Assembly (NCBI GenBank): GCA_036496605.1
Contig: DASXKV010000038.1
Span: 1-64,000 of the forward strand
Length of the DNA: 64,000 nucleotides
Direction: 5' to 3'
Source: Gemmatimonadaceae bacterium
GTDB taxonomy: Bacteria; Gemmatimonadota; Gemmatimonadetes; Gemmatimonadales; Gemmatimonadaceae
Program-made: the position numbers and the translations under genes
The notes under the pieces: generated by a model
What the model saw: the letters and a program-made list of their open reading frames with translations, nothing else
The model's database searches: none
What the model was told of the DNA's origin: nothing
Shown: piece after piece, positions 45,309 to 53,674 of the stretch
Position numbering within the stretch: position 1 is the stretch's first letter
Layout: each line of letters opens with the position of its first letter

Positions 45309-45371
45309 CTCTGCCCTGGCAGGCGCGCGATTATTTGCTACAATCAGCCGCACACCAGCAGCGGGGAACAC

Positions 45372-46259
45372 GTGCGCAGATCGTCATCGCTTTCCATAGC
45401 GCTACTCTTCGCGTCGACCGCAGGGGCGCAGTCACCCGTAGCGCCAGGCCGGCCGTCGGTCCACTGGGAGGAGCTGACTGCAGCCGACTTCCGTGATGCC
45501 ATCGGGCGTGCGCAGGGCACGTGCTTGCTCCCGTTCGGCATCCTGGAGAAGCATGGGCCACACCTCCCGCTCGGGAACGACCTGCTCAACGTGCGTTACG
45601 CAGCGCTCAACGCCGCCCAGCAGGAATACGCCGTGGTGTTTCCCGAGTACTACTTCGGCCAGATCTTCGAGGCGAAGCATGAGCCCGGAACCATCGCGTA
45701 CAGCCGCGGACTGCAGCTGCAGCTGCTCCAGGAGACGACGGACGAGATGGCCCGCAATGGCTGCAAGAAGATCATCATCGTGAATGGCCATGGTGGCAAC
45801 AACAGCCTGCTGCCTTATTTCGCGCAGACGCAACTCGAGGCGCCGCACGATTACGTCGTGTACGTGCAGGGGCTCGCGCGCAGCGGACCGGGTGAACCGA
45901 AGCACCGGTCGAATCCGGCGACGGACATGCACGCCGGTGAGAGCGAGACATCGATGAGCATGATCGCGCGGCCCGATCTCGTGCACCTCGATCGCGCGGC
46001 GCAGGAATCGGGTGCCGATCAGGGGCGCGTGAGGCTACCGGACGGCCTGTACACCGGCATCTGGTGGTACGCGCGCTTCCCGAACCACTACGCCGGTGAA
46101 GGCGCGGCCGCGTCGCGCGAGCTCGGCGAGTTCGAGATGAAGACGTGGATCAATGCGATTGTGCAGTCGATCCGCGCCGTCAAGGCGGACCAGGAAAGTC
46201 TGCGGCTTCAGAACGAGTTCTTCGAGCGCAGCAAGCACCCGCTGGACACCCGGCAATAG
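45372..46259 (+). CDS. Exported creatininase-family amidohydrolase
   Basis: The 295-residue product starts at GTG and has a signal peptide (SSSLSIALLFASTAGAQ). Metal ligands match the family: LPFGILEKHGPHLPLGND (E59, H61, D70), IIIVNGHGGNN, and HAGESETSMS with the third-site Glu. In the first motif Lys replaces the usual Gln before HGPH. Family members hydrolyse cyclic amides such as creatinine or act in cofactor biosynthesis. An exported form more likely degrades an external amide. Substrate not determinable. The gene is convergent with the lipoprotein gene that ends 2 nt away. Confidence 0.88.
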   Translation: MRRSSSLSIALLFASTAGAQSPVAPGRPSVHWEELTAADFRDAIGRAQGTCLLPFGILEKHGPHLPLGNDLLNVRYAALNAAQQEYAVVFPEYYFGQIFEAKHEPGTIAYSRGLQLQLLQETTDEMARNGCKKIIIVNGHGGNNSLLPYFAQTQLEAPHDYVVYVQGLARSGPGEPKHRSNPATDMHAGESETSMSMIARPDLVHLDRAAQESGADQGRVRLPDGLYTGIWWYARFPNHYAGEGAAASRELGEFEMKTWINAIVQSIRAVKADQESLRLQNEFFERSKHPLDTRQ

Positions 46260-46261
46260 TT

Positions 46262-46891
46262 CTACTTCTTCTCATCAAAGCTTTCGAGTCGCCAACCGTT
46301 GTCATCGCGTCGAAAGTGTCCGGTCAGGGTCGTCGTGAAGAGGCGCTCCGTTGCGTCGGACCACTTCGGCCGATGAAGAAGCTCGCCGAGCGCGGTGCGT
46401 TCCTGTGTGATCTCGAAGTCGGCAACGGCTGAATCCTTGCCATTCGAGTCTTCAGGAATCCCGACGACGTCGGCCTTTGTGTGAGCAGTCTCCACCATCC
46501 AGTAACTCGTCCACGGACTCTTGCTCGCATCCTCGGCTTCGTGGAACGCCGCCTTGTCTGCTTTCCGCGTGAGGACGGCGCGGCAGTGTTTCTTCTGCCG
46601 CGGGTCGGATGGTGCATCTACATCGGCAAGGTCCATCCAGCCGGCACTCGACAACAGAATCCACGCGGAATCGCCAGCCATTTCCGCGGTGGCAGGATCG
46701 TCGCTGTAGATCGCTCGGCAATCCGCTAGAGTTTCATGGGCTACGCGTTCACTGTCCGGCACGAGCAAGCGGTGAATCGTCTCGTGGCGTTGAATTGCCG
46801 TAAGTGCATCCTCTTGCGTCAAAGGATGCTGACACGCTGCGGAAACGAGGGCAGCGAGAAGAATGAGGTAGCGGGTATGCCGAACTCTCAT
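46262..46891 (-). CDS. Lipoprotein of unknown function
   Basis: The start at 46891 gives a clean signal sequence (RHTRYLILLAALVSAAC) with lipobox LVSAAC, and 209 residues. The mature part has an N-terminal helix (EDALTAIQRHETIHRL) and two cysteines (DCRAIYSDD, KKHCRAVL). Its beta-rich second half ends with LTGHFRRDDNGWRLESFDEKK, reminiscent of a compact NTF2-like or anti-parallel sheet fold, but the family is not certain. The reading frame upstream of 46891 lacks signal-peptide features. Confidence 0.6.
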   Translation of the reverse strand: MRVRHTRYLILLAALVSAACQHPLTQEDALTAIQRHETIHRLLVPDSERVAHETLADCRAIYSDDPATAEMAGDSAWILLSSAGWMDLADVDAPSDPRQKKHCRAVLTRKADKAAFHEAEDASKSPWTSYWMVETAHTKADVVGIPEDSNGKDSAVADFEITQERTALGELLHRPKWSDATERLFTTTLTGHFRRDDNGWRLESFDEKK

Positions 46892-47505
46892 ATCAAAGGC
46901 CGATGAACGAGGCGACAGTAATACAGGCAGGGACATTTGCCTCAAGGACGCTCGATCGAGCGGTCCGGTAATCGGCGCAGCGGGCGGGAACGTCTTGTGG
47001 TTACGTTACCGAGTGGGTTCCGTCGGCAGCGCGTCGTGAAGCGACGTGCGCCCGGACGACAACTTCGGGAATGAAGCTCCGTCTCGGGATGGCACGCTGA
47101 GTACCGCTCATTCAGACTCGCCGGGTCGTTGGGTCTCACGAAAATAATCAACGCCAGGCTCGCCACAGGTGAGGACTCAACGCGTGTCCTCACTGCGAAT
47201 CGGGTAGATCGTCTGGACAGCATCTGCCGGTGATTCGCAGCCAATGGAGGTAGATGAGCCGCGACGCCGGGTGCCGATCAAATGTTTGGTCGTTAGGCAG
47301 CGCGAAGCAACGCCGCGGAGCCGAGTATGCTGATGGCCAGAAGCGAGGGAGCGACGCGCATCTGGCGCTCCCAAGGGTCCCAACGGTTGTGTTCGAACAA
47401 ACCCGGTCTTCCTGCGCGACGACCCCGTGACGTATCTTGACCCACACGGGATCGACGCGTTCAAAGACTCCGGCCCGGCCGTACGCGGCCACTGAAGGTG
47501 TAGTA
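46892..47505. other. Intergenic region without a supported gene
   Basis: About 610 nt between divergent genes. Frames present have poor composition and no ribosome-binding sites. One GCCTAACG-type octamer lies at 47291, next to AAATGTTTGGT. No clear promoter pair, hairpin or RNA was recognised. Confidence 0.4.
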
Positions 47506-48132
47506 ATGAGGTTTCCCCTCGCGTTTGCTTTCGCTGGTCTTGTGGTGCTCGTCGCCGCGCGAGCCGACGCACAGACCACAACTGCGACGGCCGCAGATAC
47601 CGTGCAACGCAGCGATTCGACGCCGAGCACTCGCTATCGATACGAATCCTTCGCGAGCTTCGCGAAGCACACCTTTGGACCGATGCCGCTTCTGCGCGCG
47701 ACGGCGTTCGCGGGCTTCGATCAGTGGCGTCGGCAGCCGGTTCACTGGACGCAGACGAGTCGTGGATTCCGCGACCGGCTGGACAGTCGGCTTGGCGGCG
47801 AGGTGCTCGGTCACTCTATTCAATTCGCGTTCGAACGTGCGGCCCACGAGCAGCCGGAGAAGTTTCACGCGTGCCAGTGCGAGGGCCTCGAGCCGCGCAC
47901 GTTGCATGCGCTCCTCACGCCGCTCCGCGTCGAGACGCCTAACGGTCCACGACTCTCGGCGATTGCGCCCTTCGGTGTCGTCGTCGGCGCGCTTGCGGTG
48001 ACGTCCGTGCATCCTGGCGGCTTTTCGCTGTCGCGTGGTTTGGAGGGTGCAGCGGGCGGTGTCGCGTCGGCAGCGCTCACGTCGGTCGTGCGCGAGCTCT
48101 GGCCATGGCACTGGCGGCCGCCGGGACTGTAG
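47506..48132 (+). CDS. Exported hypothetical protein
   Basis: AAGGTG lies 6 nt before the ATG at 47506. The 208-residue product has a signal peptide (FPLAFAFAGLVVLVAARADA). The mature region contains a Tyr/Phe-rich segment (RYRYESFASFAKHTFGPMPL) and a Cys pair (HACQCEG). Two moderately hydrophobic, Gly-rich segments lie near the C-terminus (IAPFGVVVGALAVTSVHPGG and LEGAAGGVASAALTSVV), suggesting membrane association. Family not recognised. An octamer copy lies at its 3-prime side (47937) and just after the stop (48134). Confidence 0.55.
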   Translation: MRFPLAFAFAGLVVLVAARADAQTTTATAADTVQRSDSTPSTRYRYESFASFAKHTFGPMPLLRATAFAGFDQWRRQPVHWTQTSRGFRDRLDSRLGGEVLGHSIQFAFERAAHEQPEKFHACQCEGLEPRTLHALLTPLRVETPNGPRLSAIAPFGVVVGALAVTSVHPGGFSLSRGLEGAAGGVASAALTSVVRELWPWHWRPPGL

Positions 48133-48365
48133 ACGTTAGGCGCGCGCGCTGACGTCAACCGTTCCCGGCGCCACGAATCGACGGAGCTAGAATCACCATG
48201 TGCTCGGTCAGCCATTAGAGACTTTGTGACAACACAATCGAGTCGAATTGTCTTTCTGGTCATCCTCGTGTGATGCGAGTCATGGGAGACGGCGGTTACG
48301 CTCCGACGTCATGAGTTGTCGAGTCTAGTAGTAACACTCGCATCTCATCAATCAGGAGGGCATCC

Positions 48366-48929
48366 ATGCGCGGCTCATTATTCGTGCTTGCGATGGCGAT
48401 GTCGCCGTTCGTTACCACGGTGTCGAAGGCACAAGCCCCGGCGTCGACGAGCAGCAGCTCGAGGCCGATGTGTCAGTGGGATCCCGGCAATCCGTCGGCA
48501 AATGGCGAGGCGAACCGCACCAAGAAGTGCCCACCCCCGCCGCCTCCCGCCACGGGCAAGGTGACGATCACCGGTATGGTCTTCTTCGACCTGGCGCCTT
48601 ATGACGGCATCTTCGATCCAGACAATGAGAACGGGATCGCCGGCTGGACGGTCGTGCTTATCGGTCCGACGGGTCAGTTGACGTACAGTACGGCGACGGA
48701 CCCGAACAACCCCGGCTTCTTCAGTTTTGCCGGCCTGCCCTCGAATGCCACGTACACGTTGTGCGTGCAGCCCGCGCCGGGTTGGACGCAAACGGCACCG
48801 ATGGGTGGCGCATCGTGCACGAGCAGCGTCGGAAGCAGCTGGGGCTACACCTTCGCCGTTCCTGCTCTTGCGGGGGACGCAGTGGTTTCTGATCAGAATT
48901 TCGGATTCTACAGCAACCCAATGCACTAG
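48366..48929 (+). CDS. Secreted protein with SdrD B-like domain
   Basis: CAGGAGG lies 7 nt before the ATG. The 187-residue product has a signal peptide (LFVLAMAMSPFVTTVSKAQA), a Cys-containing linker and a Pro-rich stretch (CPPPPPPATG). One SdrD_B/prealbumin-like domain follows: TITGMVFFDLAPYDGIFDPD, GIAGWTVVLIGPTG, FFSFAGLPSNATYTLCV, ending DQNFGFYSN. The Asp/Asn-rich loop (DPDNENG) is the usual calcium-binding site. Such domains are stalk modules in surface proteins; a single-domain form may be an adhesin component. It is followed by a 15-bp perfect hairpin. Confidence 0.75.
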   Translation: MRGSLFVLAMAMSPFVTTVSKAQAPASTSSSSRPMCQWDPGNPSANGEANRTKKCPPPPPPATGKVTITGMVFFDLAPYDGIFDPDNENGIAGWTVVLIGPTGQLTYSTATDPNNPGFFSFAGLPSNATYTLCVQPAPGWTQTAPMGGASCTSSVGSSWGYTFAVPALAGDAVVSDQNFGFYSNPMH

Positions 48930-48947
48930 CCGCTGTCGTTGCCTAAC

Positions 48948-48982
48948 GCGATGGGCTCGGCGCATAACGCCGAGCCCATCGC
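48948..48982 (+). terminator. Strong hairpin after the SdrD-like gene
   Basis: GCGATGGGCTCGGCG (48948-48962) and CGCCGAGCCCATCGC (48968-48982) form a perfect 15-bp stem with a 5-nt loop between convergent genes. There is no U-tract on either strand, so it may act as a bidirectional RNA-stabilising or weak terminating element. An octamer copy overlaps its 5-prime edge. Confidence 0.55.
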
Positions 48983-49034
48983 CCCGTGTAGGGTTAGGAT
49001 TGGTCCTGTGGTACAGCGACACCTTGGTGCCACC

Positions 49035-51740
49035 TTACTCCGCCCGCAGAGCCTCGAGCGGGTCGACACGACTCGCTCGCCACGCCGGCAATGCGCTGGC
49101 CACTCCCGCGACGACCATCACCAAGAGCGTTACCAGAACGAGCACGGTGGGGTCGCGCGGCGCAACACCGTACAAGAGCGACGCGACGAGACGTCCCCCG
49201 GCAATCGCCAGGGCGACTCCAGAGACTACACCCACGATGGTCACGCGAAGGCCGTGCCCAACGACCAGGCGAACGATGTCGCCGAGACTCGCTCCAAGAG
49301 CCGCGCGCACACCCATTTCGTGCCGGCGTTGACTGACGTCATGTGAAAGAGTGCTAAAGATCCCGACGGCCGCGACGATGAGCGCCAGCAACCCGAAGAT
49401 GCTGAACAACGTCGCGCCGAGCTCCCACGGCCGATACTGAGGCGCGAGGACGTTGGCCATTCGGAGCACGCGTGCTTCGCCACCCGGGAAAATCCGCGTG
49501 ACTTCATTCCGCGCGACAAGTTCCACGCGCGCCGCCTGCTCGGGCGCAACGCGGACGATCACGTAAGCCGGCAAGGCGTCGCCAGTGCGAGGCGCCGAAA
49601 CGTAGATCTGGCGCACCGGCTGCTCGAGGAGCCCCGCACGGCGTGCGTCGTCCACCACGCCGATAACGGTGACGCAAGGTGCCGACGGTTCGCCAATACG
49701 CAAGCACTGGCCGATTGCGTCCTCGTGCGGCCAGGACGAGCGCGCGAGTGTGCGGTTGACGATCGCGACTCCGCCGTTCTGAACGTCGCTCGCCGTTAGG
49801 CCGCGCCCGCGGACTAGACCGAGTCCAACCGTTGCGAAGTACTCCGGTGACACGGCCGTAACGTTTGGCACGCCGTCACTCCACTTGGGCAACGTGTCAC
49901 CGCTCGCGTAGAAAACGGTGTTGAATGCAAAGCCGTACATCGGTGACATATTTGCAAGAGCGACACGCTCGACTCCGGGGACTCGTGCGAGCCGGGCAGC
50001 CAACTCCAGAATGCCCGCCTCGCGGGCAGCGTCGTTGGCTTTGCGATCACCGCCATCGAAGTGCACCGACACCGAGACGAGCCGTTGCACATCATATCCG
50101 AGATCGAGCGCACGGACGGCATAGAGGCTCTTCACGAACAACACGGCACCGACAAGCAGGACTGTAGAAAGAGCCGCCTGCGTCACGACAAGCATCGTGC
50201 GCAACCGCGAGCTCCGTACACTCCCTTCGCGCCCGCCGGACTTGAGTGTTTGGGTAATATCGGTGCGGCTCGCGCGGAGTGCCGCGCCGATCCCAGCGGC
50301 GATGCCGGTGACGAGAGTGACCAGCACCGTGAACGCGGCGACGCGCCAATCCAGAACACCGGATGCCCAGTGGATCGACGGGAACAGGAGCCGACGCAGC
50401 AATGCCCCGGCCCACCCTGCAATGAGCAATGCCGCCGCACCCGCGGTCATCGCCACCAGAATGCTCTCCGCGAGAAACAACTTCACGATACCGGCTCGCC
50501 CGATGCCTAACGCGGAGCGAATGGCGATCTCCCGCCGCCGTTGAATCGATCGGGCCAACAACAGGTTAGCCACGTTCGCGCAGGCGATGAGCAGGACGAT
50601 CACGGCAACGCCACCCAGCCTGATCGCAATGGAGGCTTCCTGCTCAGGTTCACCGGGACCGCGCGCCGCAACGAGTGGTCCCGCGTGCACGCGCGCGTTG
50701 CGGCCTTCGCGAGCGTCAGCAAATCCGTGCTGCGCCGCCACGCTTGCTGCCGCCTCGAGCCGCGCCCCGCTCGTGAGCGACGGGCGTGCCAGAACTTGAA
50801 AGCCGTATAGCCAGCGCAACTGGTACCACGGCGGCCCGTTCTCCTGCTGCCCCATTGGAGACAGCTCGGCGAGCATGCCCAACGGCACCCAGACGTCAGT
50901 CGCGTCGAGGTCCGTGCCGTTGAAATCGCGCGGCGCCACGCCGATCACCGTGAGCTGATGCTTGTTGACGACGATCTTCTGGCCAATCGCATCCGCTGGC
51001 GATCCGTCGAAGCGGCGACGCCAGAACGCATCGCTCACCACCGCAACTGGCGACGGTACGTCGATGCGGTCCTCGTCTGGAGAGAAGAAACGCCCAAAGG
51101 CGGGATGGACACCTAACACGGAGAAGTACTGCGCACCCGCCATCGTCACGACTGTCGACGGCTCCGGGTCAGCGCCGAAACGTTGTCCTTCTTGCTGATA
51201 CGTGGTGATCGCGGCGACACCATTCAGACCATCACGCATTGCCTTCACGACCGGGATGGAAAAGGGCGCGTTTGGAAACGATCGGCCGCCTCCTTCGCCG
51301 CCCTGCCAGTACAGCCTCCTGACCTCCTCCGGATGACTGATGCCAGTCGGCATCTGAACGAACACCCGATCCAGAAGCGAGAAGAGTGTGGCGTTGACGC
51401 CGATGCCTAACGCGAGTGTGACGATGATGGTCGCGGCGAGACCGGGCGTGCGACGCAGGCCCCGCACCGCGTACGCAAAGTCCTGTCGCCACTGCTCGAG
51501 CCGGCGTGCGCGTGACCGTCCCGCGTGCACACGTCGGTCAATTTCGCGGAGTCCTTCCCGCACGGCGTTTATGTCGCCGAACTCACGGTCGGCGGCGCGC
51601 CGAGCATCGTCCTCAGTGAGACCTGTTGCGACGAGTGACTCGATACGCTCCTCGAAGTGAAAGCGCAGCTCGTCATCGAGATCTGCATCGATGTTCGAAC
51701 GCCAGAAGCGGAGATATCGCCGCCACGTTGCTTCGGCCAT
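49035..51740 (-). CDS. ADOP-family permease, module 3
   Basis: The 901-residue protein has the prefix domain at its N-terminus (LRFHFEERIESLVATGLTED, then ADREFGDINAVREGL). The first TM is at about 100-122 (ATIIVTLALGIGVNATLFSLL). Two MacB-like periplasmic domains and two FtsX blocks follow. Signatures: RREIAIRSALGIGRAGIVKL and RHEMGVRAALGASLGDIVRL, ending LPAWRASRVDPLEALRAE. It starts 3 nt after its PadR gene. No ATPase gene is adjacent. Confidence 0.9.
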   Translation of the reverse strand: MAEATWRRYLRFWRSNIDADLDDELRFHFEERIESLVATGLTEDDARRAADREFGDINAVREGLREIDRRVHAGRSRARRLEQWRQDFAYAVRGLRRTPGLAATIIVTLALGIGVNATLFSLLDRVFVQMPTGISHPEEVRRLYWQGGEGGGRSFPNAPFSIPVVKAMRDGLNGVAAITTYQQEGQRFGADPEPSTVVTMAGAQYFSVLGVHPAFGRFFSPDEDRIDVPSPVAVVSDAFWRRRFDGSPADAIGQKIVVNKHQLTVIGVAPRDFNGTDLDATDVWVPLGMLAELSPMGQQENGPPWYQLRWLYGFQVLARPSLTSGARLEAAASVAAQHGFADAREGRNARVHAGPLVAARGPGEPEQEASIAIRLGGVAVIVLLIACANVANLLLARSIQRRREIAIRSALGIGRAGIVKLFLAESILVAMTAGAAALLIAGWAGALLRRLLFPSIHWASGVLDWRVAAFTVLVTLVTGIAAGIGAALRASRTDITQTLKSGGREGSVRSSRLRTMLVVTQAALSTVLLVGAVLFVKSLYAVRALDLGYDVQRLVSVSVHFDGGDRKANDAAREAGILELAARLARVPGVERVALANMSPMYGFAFNTVFYASGDTLPKWSDGVPNVTAVSPEYFATVGLGLVRGRGLTASDVQNGGVAIVNRTLARSSWPHEDAIGQCLRIGEPSAPCVTVIGVVDDARRAGLLEQPVRQIYVSAPRTGDALPAYVIVRVAPEQAARVELVARNEVTRIFPGGEARVLRMANVLAPQYRPWELGATLFSIFGLLALIVAAVGIFSTLSHDVSQRRHEMGVRAALGASLGDIVRLVVGHGLRVTIVGVVSGVALAIAGGRLVASLLYGVAPRDPTVLVLVTLLVMVVAGVASALPAWRASRVDPLEALRAE

Positions 51741-51743
51741 CGG

Positions 51744-52082
51744 TCAAGCCGGTTCTGCGCGTAAGACTTTCGCCACGGCGGCTACGTATTCCTGCCAGTT
51801 GGCCGCCTCGCTGCGCAATGCACGGCGCCCAGCTGCCGTTAGGCGATAGAACTTCGCGCGTTTGCCTTTCTCGGAGAGTCCCCACTCGCTCTCGACCCAG
51901 CCACGCTCTTCCATTCGATGCAACGCCGTGTACAGCGCACCGTCGATCACGCTGAGGCTTCCGTCGGATGAATCGCGGATGAATCGAGCGACCGCGTATC
52001 CATGCTGTGGTTTGCCAGCCAGCGCCCGGAGTACGAGGACGTCGAGGGTACCCTGCAGAAGTTCCAGTGCGTTGGACGGCAT
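51744..52082 (-). CDS. PadR-family repressor, module 3
   Basis: The 112-residue winged-helix protein contains LELLQGTLDVLVLRALAGKPQ followed by HGYAVARFI. The wing is VIDGALYTALHRMEERGWVESEW, and the C-terminal helix ends near VLRAEPA. It is closely related to the module 2 regulator (shared WVESEWGLS segment). It is co-transcribed with the module 3 permease. A long dyad spans its promoter. Confidence 0.93.
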   Translation of the reverse strand: MPSNALELLQGTLDVLVLRALAGKPQHGYAVARFIRDSSDGSLSVIDGALYTALHRMEERGWVESEWGLSEKGKRAKFYRLTAAGRRALRSEAANWQEYVAAVAKVLRAEPA

Positions 52083-52087
52083 GATCC

Positions 52088-52125
52088 ATCATACCCTCAA
52101 CGTTTGATTGAATCAAGTGTTGAGG
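52088..52125 (-). promoter_or_regulatory. Promoter and operator of PadR-permease module 3
   Basis: On the minus strand, TTGATT (52111-52116) and TATGAT (52088-52093) are 17 nt apart. A 31-bp dyad (52095-52125) with arms CCTCAAC and GTTGAGG, and inner TTTGATT/AATCAA symmetry, covers the spacer and the -35 box. Only two mismatches occur over 15-bp arms. Confidence 0.75.
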
Positions 52126-52188
52126 CTATTGAGCCCAACCGCGCCGGAACATCGCGGCGGCACCGGCGCCGCCGCGACGTGCAGCGGT

Positions 52189-52512
52189 CTAGCGGCGGTC
52201 GCCGCGCGCCGACTCGCGACTTCGTCCGTTCTTGTCGTGCGATCCGTGCGAGGTATGTGAAGGCCGATGCACCGGCGTCTTCACATCGTGCCTTGCAACG
52301 CGCGACGGTGCCTGTTGATGGTCGTTCGCGCGCGTCGGCGCCGGATAAACTCGATGCGTCCAGCCATTATCCGCCGACTTCGCGAGGTGTTTCACCGTCG
52401 ACAGTGTCGTCGAAACACTGGGCGGATCAATCGTTGCGGCGCTCGCGGTGCGCATCGCTCCAAGCGATGCAATCGTGGCCAGCGCGCCCGCAACAATCAT
52501 GAGCTTTCTCAT
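52189..52512 (-). CDS. Small exported His/Arg-rich protein
   Basis: GGAGGAG lies just before the ATG at 52512. The 107-residue product has a signal peptide (MRKLMIVAGALATIASLGAM, then RTASA). The mature region is polar. Its last 35 residues are rich in His, Arg and Ser (HDVKTPVHRPSHTSHGSHDK), a pattern compatible with metal binding or disorder. It lies 64 nt downstream of the module 3 operator region on the opposite side of the PadR promoter. Family not recognised. Confidence 0.6.
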   Translation of the reverse strand: MRKLMIVAGALATIASLGAMRTASAATIDPPSVSTTLSTVKHLAKSADNGWTHRVYPAPTRANDHQQAPSRVARHDVKTPVHRPSHTSHGSHDKNGRSRESARGDRR

Positions 52513-52797
52513 ATCTCCTCCGAATAGTCCGTGCGGCCGAATCTCTTCAATCATCGTGGCCGCATGAAGTGAGACGCCGGCGACTGGCAAAGGATCCGCG
52601 CCCAATCGCCAACAACGCAGGAATGTTACGAATGGCGGTTTATGCGTCCCGAGTGGAGCTCAATGCGCGCCTGCGACAAGAGAGCGGCAGCCGCCGAGCA
52701 TGCTTCATCGCACGCTGCTCAGGCTGTGATAAGTACACGACGCACGATTGATGCAGCTAACTTGAACACCCGAGGCCATTGTGGAGGAACGCGAGTT

Positions 52798-53670
52798 ATG
52801 GCGACGAGGAAAGGGCGCAAGAAAAAAAAGAGGCCGGCGACGGCTCGCTCGGCAGCCGCAGCGAAGACAAGGCGCCGATCGAAGGTGGCCGCGAGCCGTA
52901 GTACTCGAGAGCGTATCCGCGATGCAATTCGCATCGTGCCCATTGCGGCGCCGAAGGAGCTCTTTCCCCACGTCGCCAGCGTTCCTGCCGCGCCGCCACC
53001 ATCGCTCACGTATCGTGGTGGTCCGCTCCTCGCAGCCGTCCAGGTCTTCACGTTGTACGTCGGCAACGCCTGGTCGAGTCCTCAACAAAAAGCGCTCGCC
53101 GCGAAGCTCGACGCATTCTTCACGTTCATCCTTACGAGCCAACTGATCGACCAACTCGGCGAGTATGACGTCCCGAATGTCACGATCGAGCACGGCAAGT
53201 TTCTCGGCAGTACGACACTCTCGTCGATCGCGCCGCCCGCGAGCGTCACGGACGCGTGGCTTCAGGAAACACTGCAGCAAGCGATCGGCGCGGGAGCGCC
53301 GGTTCCACAACCTGGGCCCAACATCCTGTACTTCCTCTATCTTCCACCGGGCATCACGCTCGTGCAGGGCGGTGCGCGCTCGTGCCAGGCGTTCTGCGGG
53401 TACCATGACAGCATCGGTACGTCGACGTGTTATGCCGCGATGCCGTATCCGAACTGTGCCGGCTGCCTCGGCAATCTGTCGGCGCTCGATGCACTGACGT
53501 CGACAAGCTCCCACGAGCTGTGCGAGGCGATCACCGATCCTGTTCCCGGCACCGGTTGGTACGACGACACAAACGGCGAGATCGGCGATATCTGCGCCTG
53601 GCAGACGCGGAAACTCGGCGCCTACACGGTGCAGCTCGAATGGTCGAACGATCAGCAGCGCTGTCTATGA
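52798..53670 (+). CDS. Cys-rich protein with metallopeptidase-like HELxEAxTDP motif
   Basis: The start at 52798 gives 290 residues; GGAGG lies 11 nt upstream. The N-terminus is strongly basic (KGRKKKKRP) and Ala/Arg-rich to residue 45. From about 80 the protein is an alpha/beta domain with YFLYLPPGITLVQ (178-190), then cysteines at 196, 200, 211, 220 and 223. The motif SSHELCEAITDP (237-248) precedes GEIGDIC (260-266). HE-x2-E with a downstream acidic D/E is reminiscent of zinc-dependent or EXORDIUM-like proteins. Eight cysteines suggest an extracytoplasmic location, yet no signal peptide is apparent. It ends 4 nt from the convergent permease gene. Confidence 0.6.
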   Translation: MATRKGRKKKKRPATARSAAAAKTRRRSKVAASRSTRERIRDAIRIVPIAAPKELFPHVASVPAAPPPSLTYRGGPLLAAVQVFTLYVGNAWSSPQQKALAAKLDAFFTFILTSQLIDQLGEYDVPNVTIEHGKFLGSTTLSSIAPPASVTDAWLQETLQQAIGAGAPVPQPGPNILYFLYLPPGITLVQGGARSCQAFCGYHDSIGTSTCYAAMPYPNCAGCLGNLSALDALTSTSSHELCEAITDPVPGTGWYDDTNGEIGDICAWQTRKLGAYTVQLEWSNDQQRCL

Positions 53671-53674
53671 GCCG

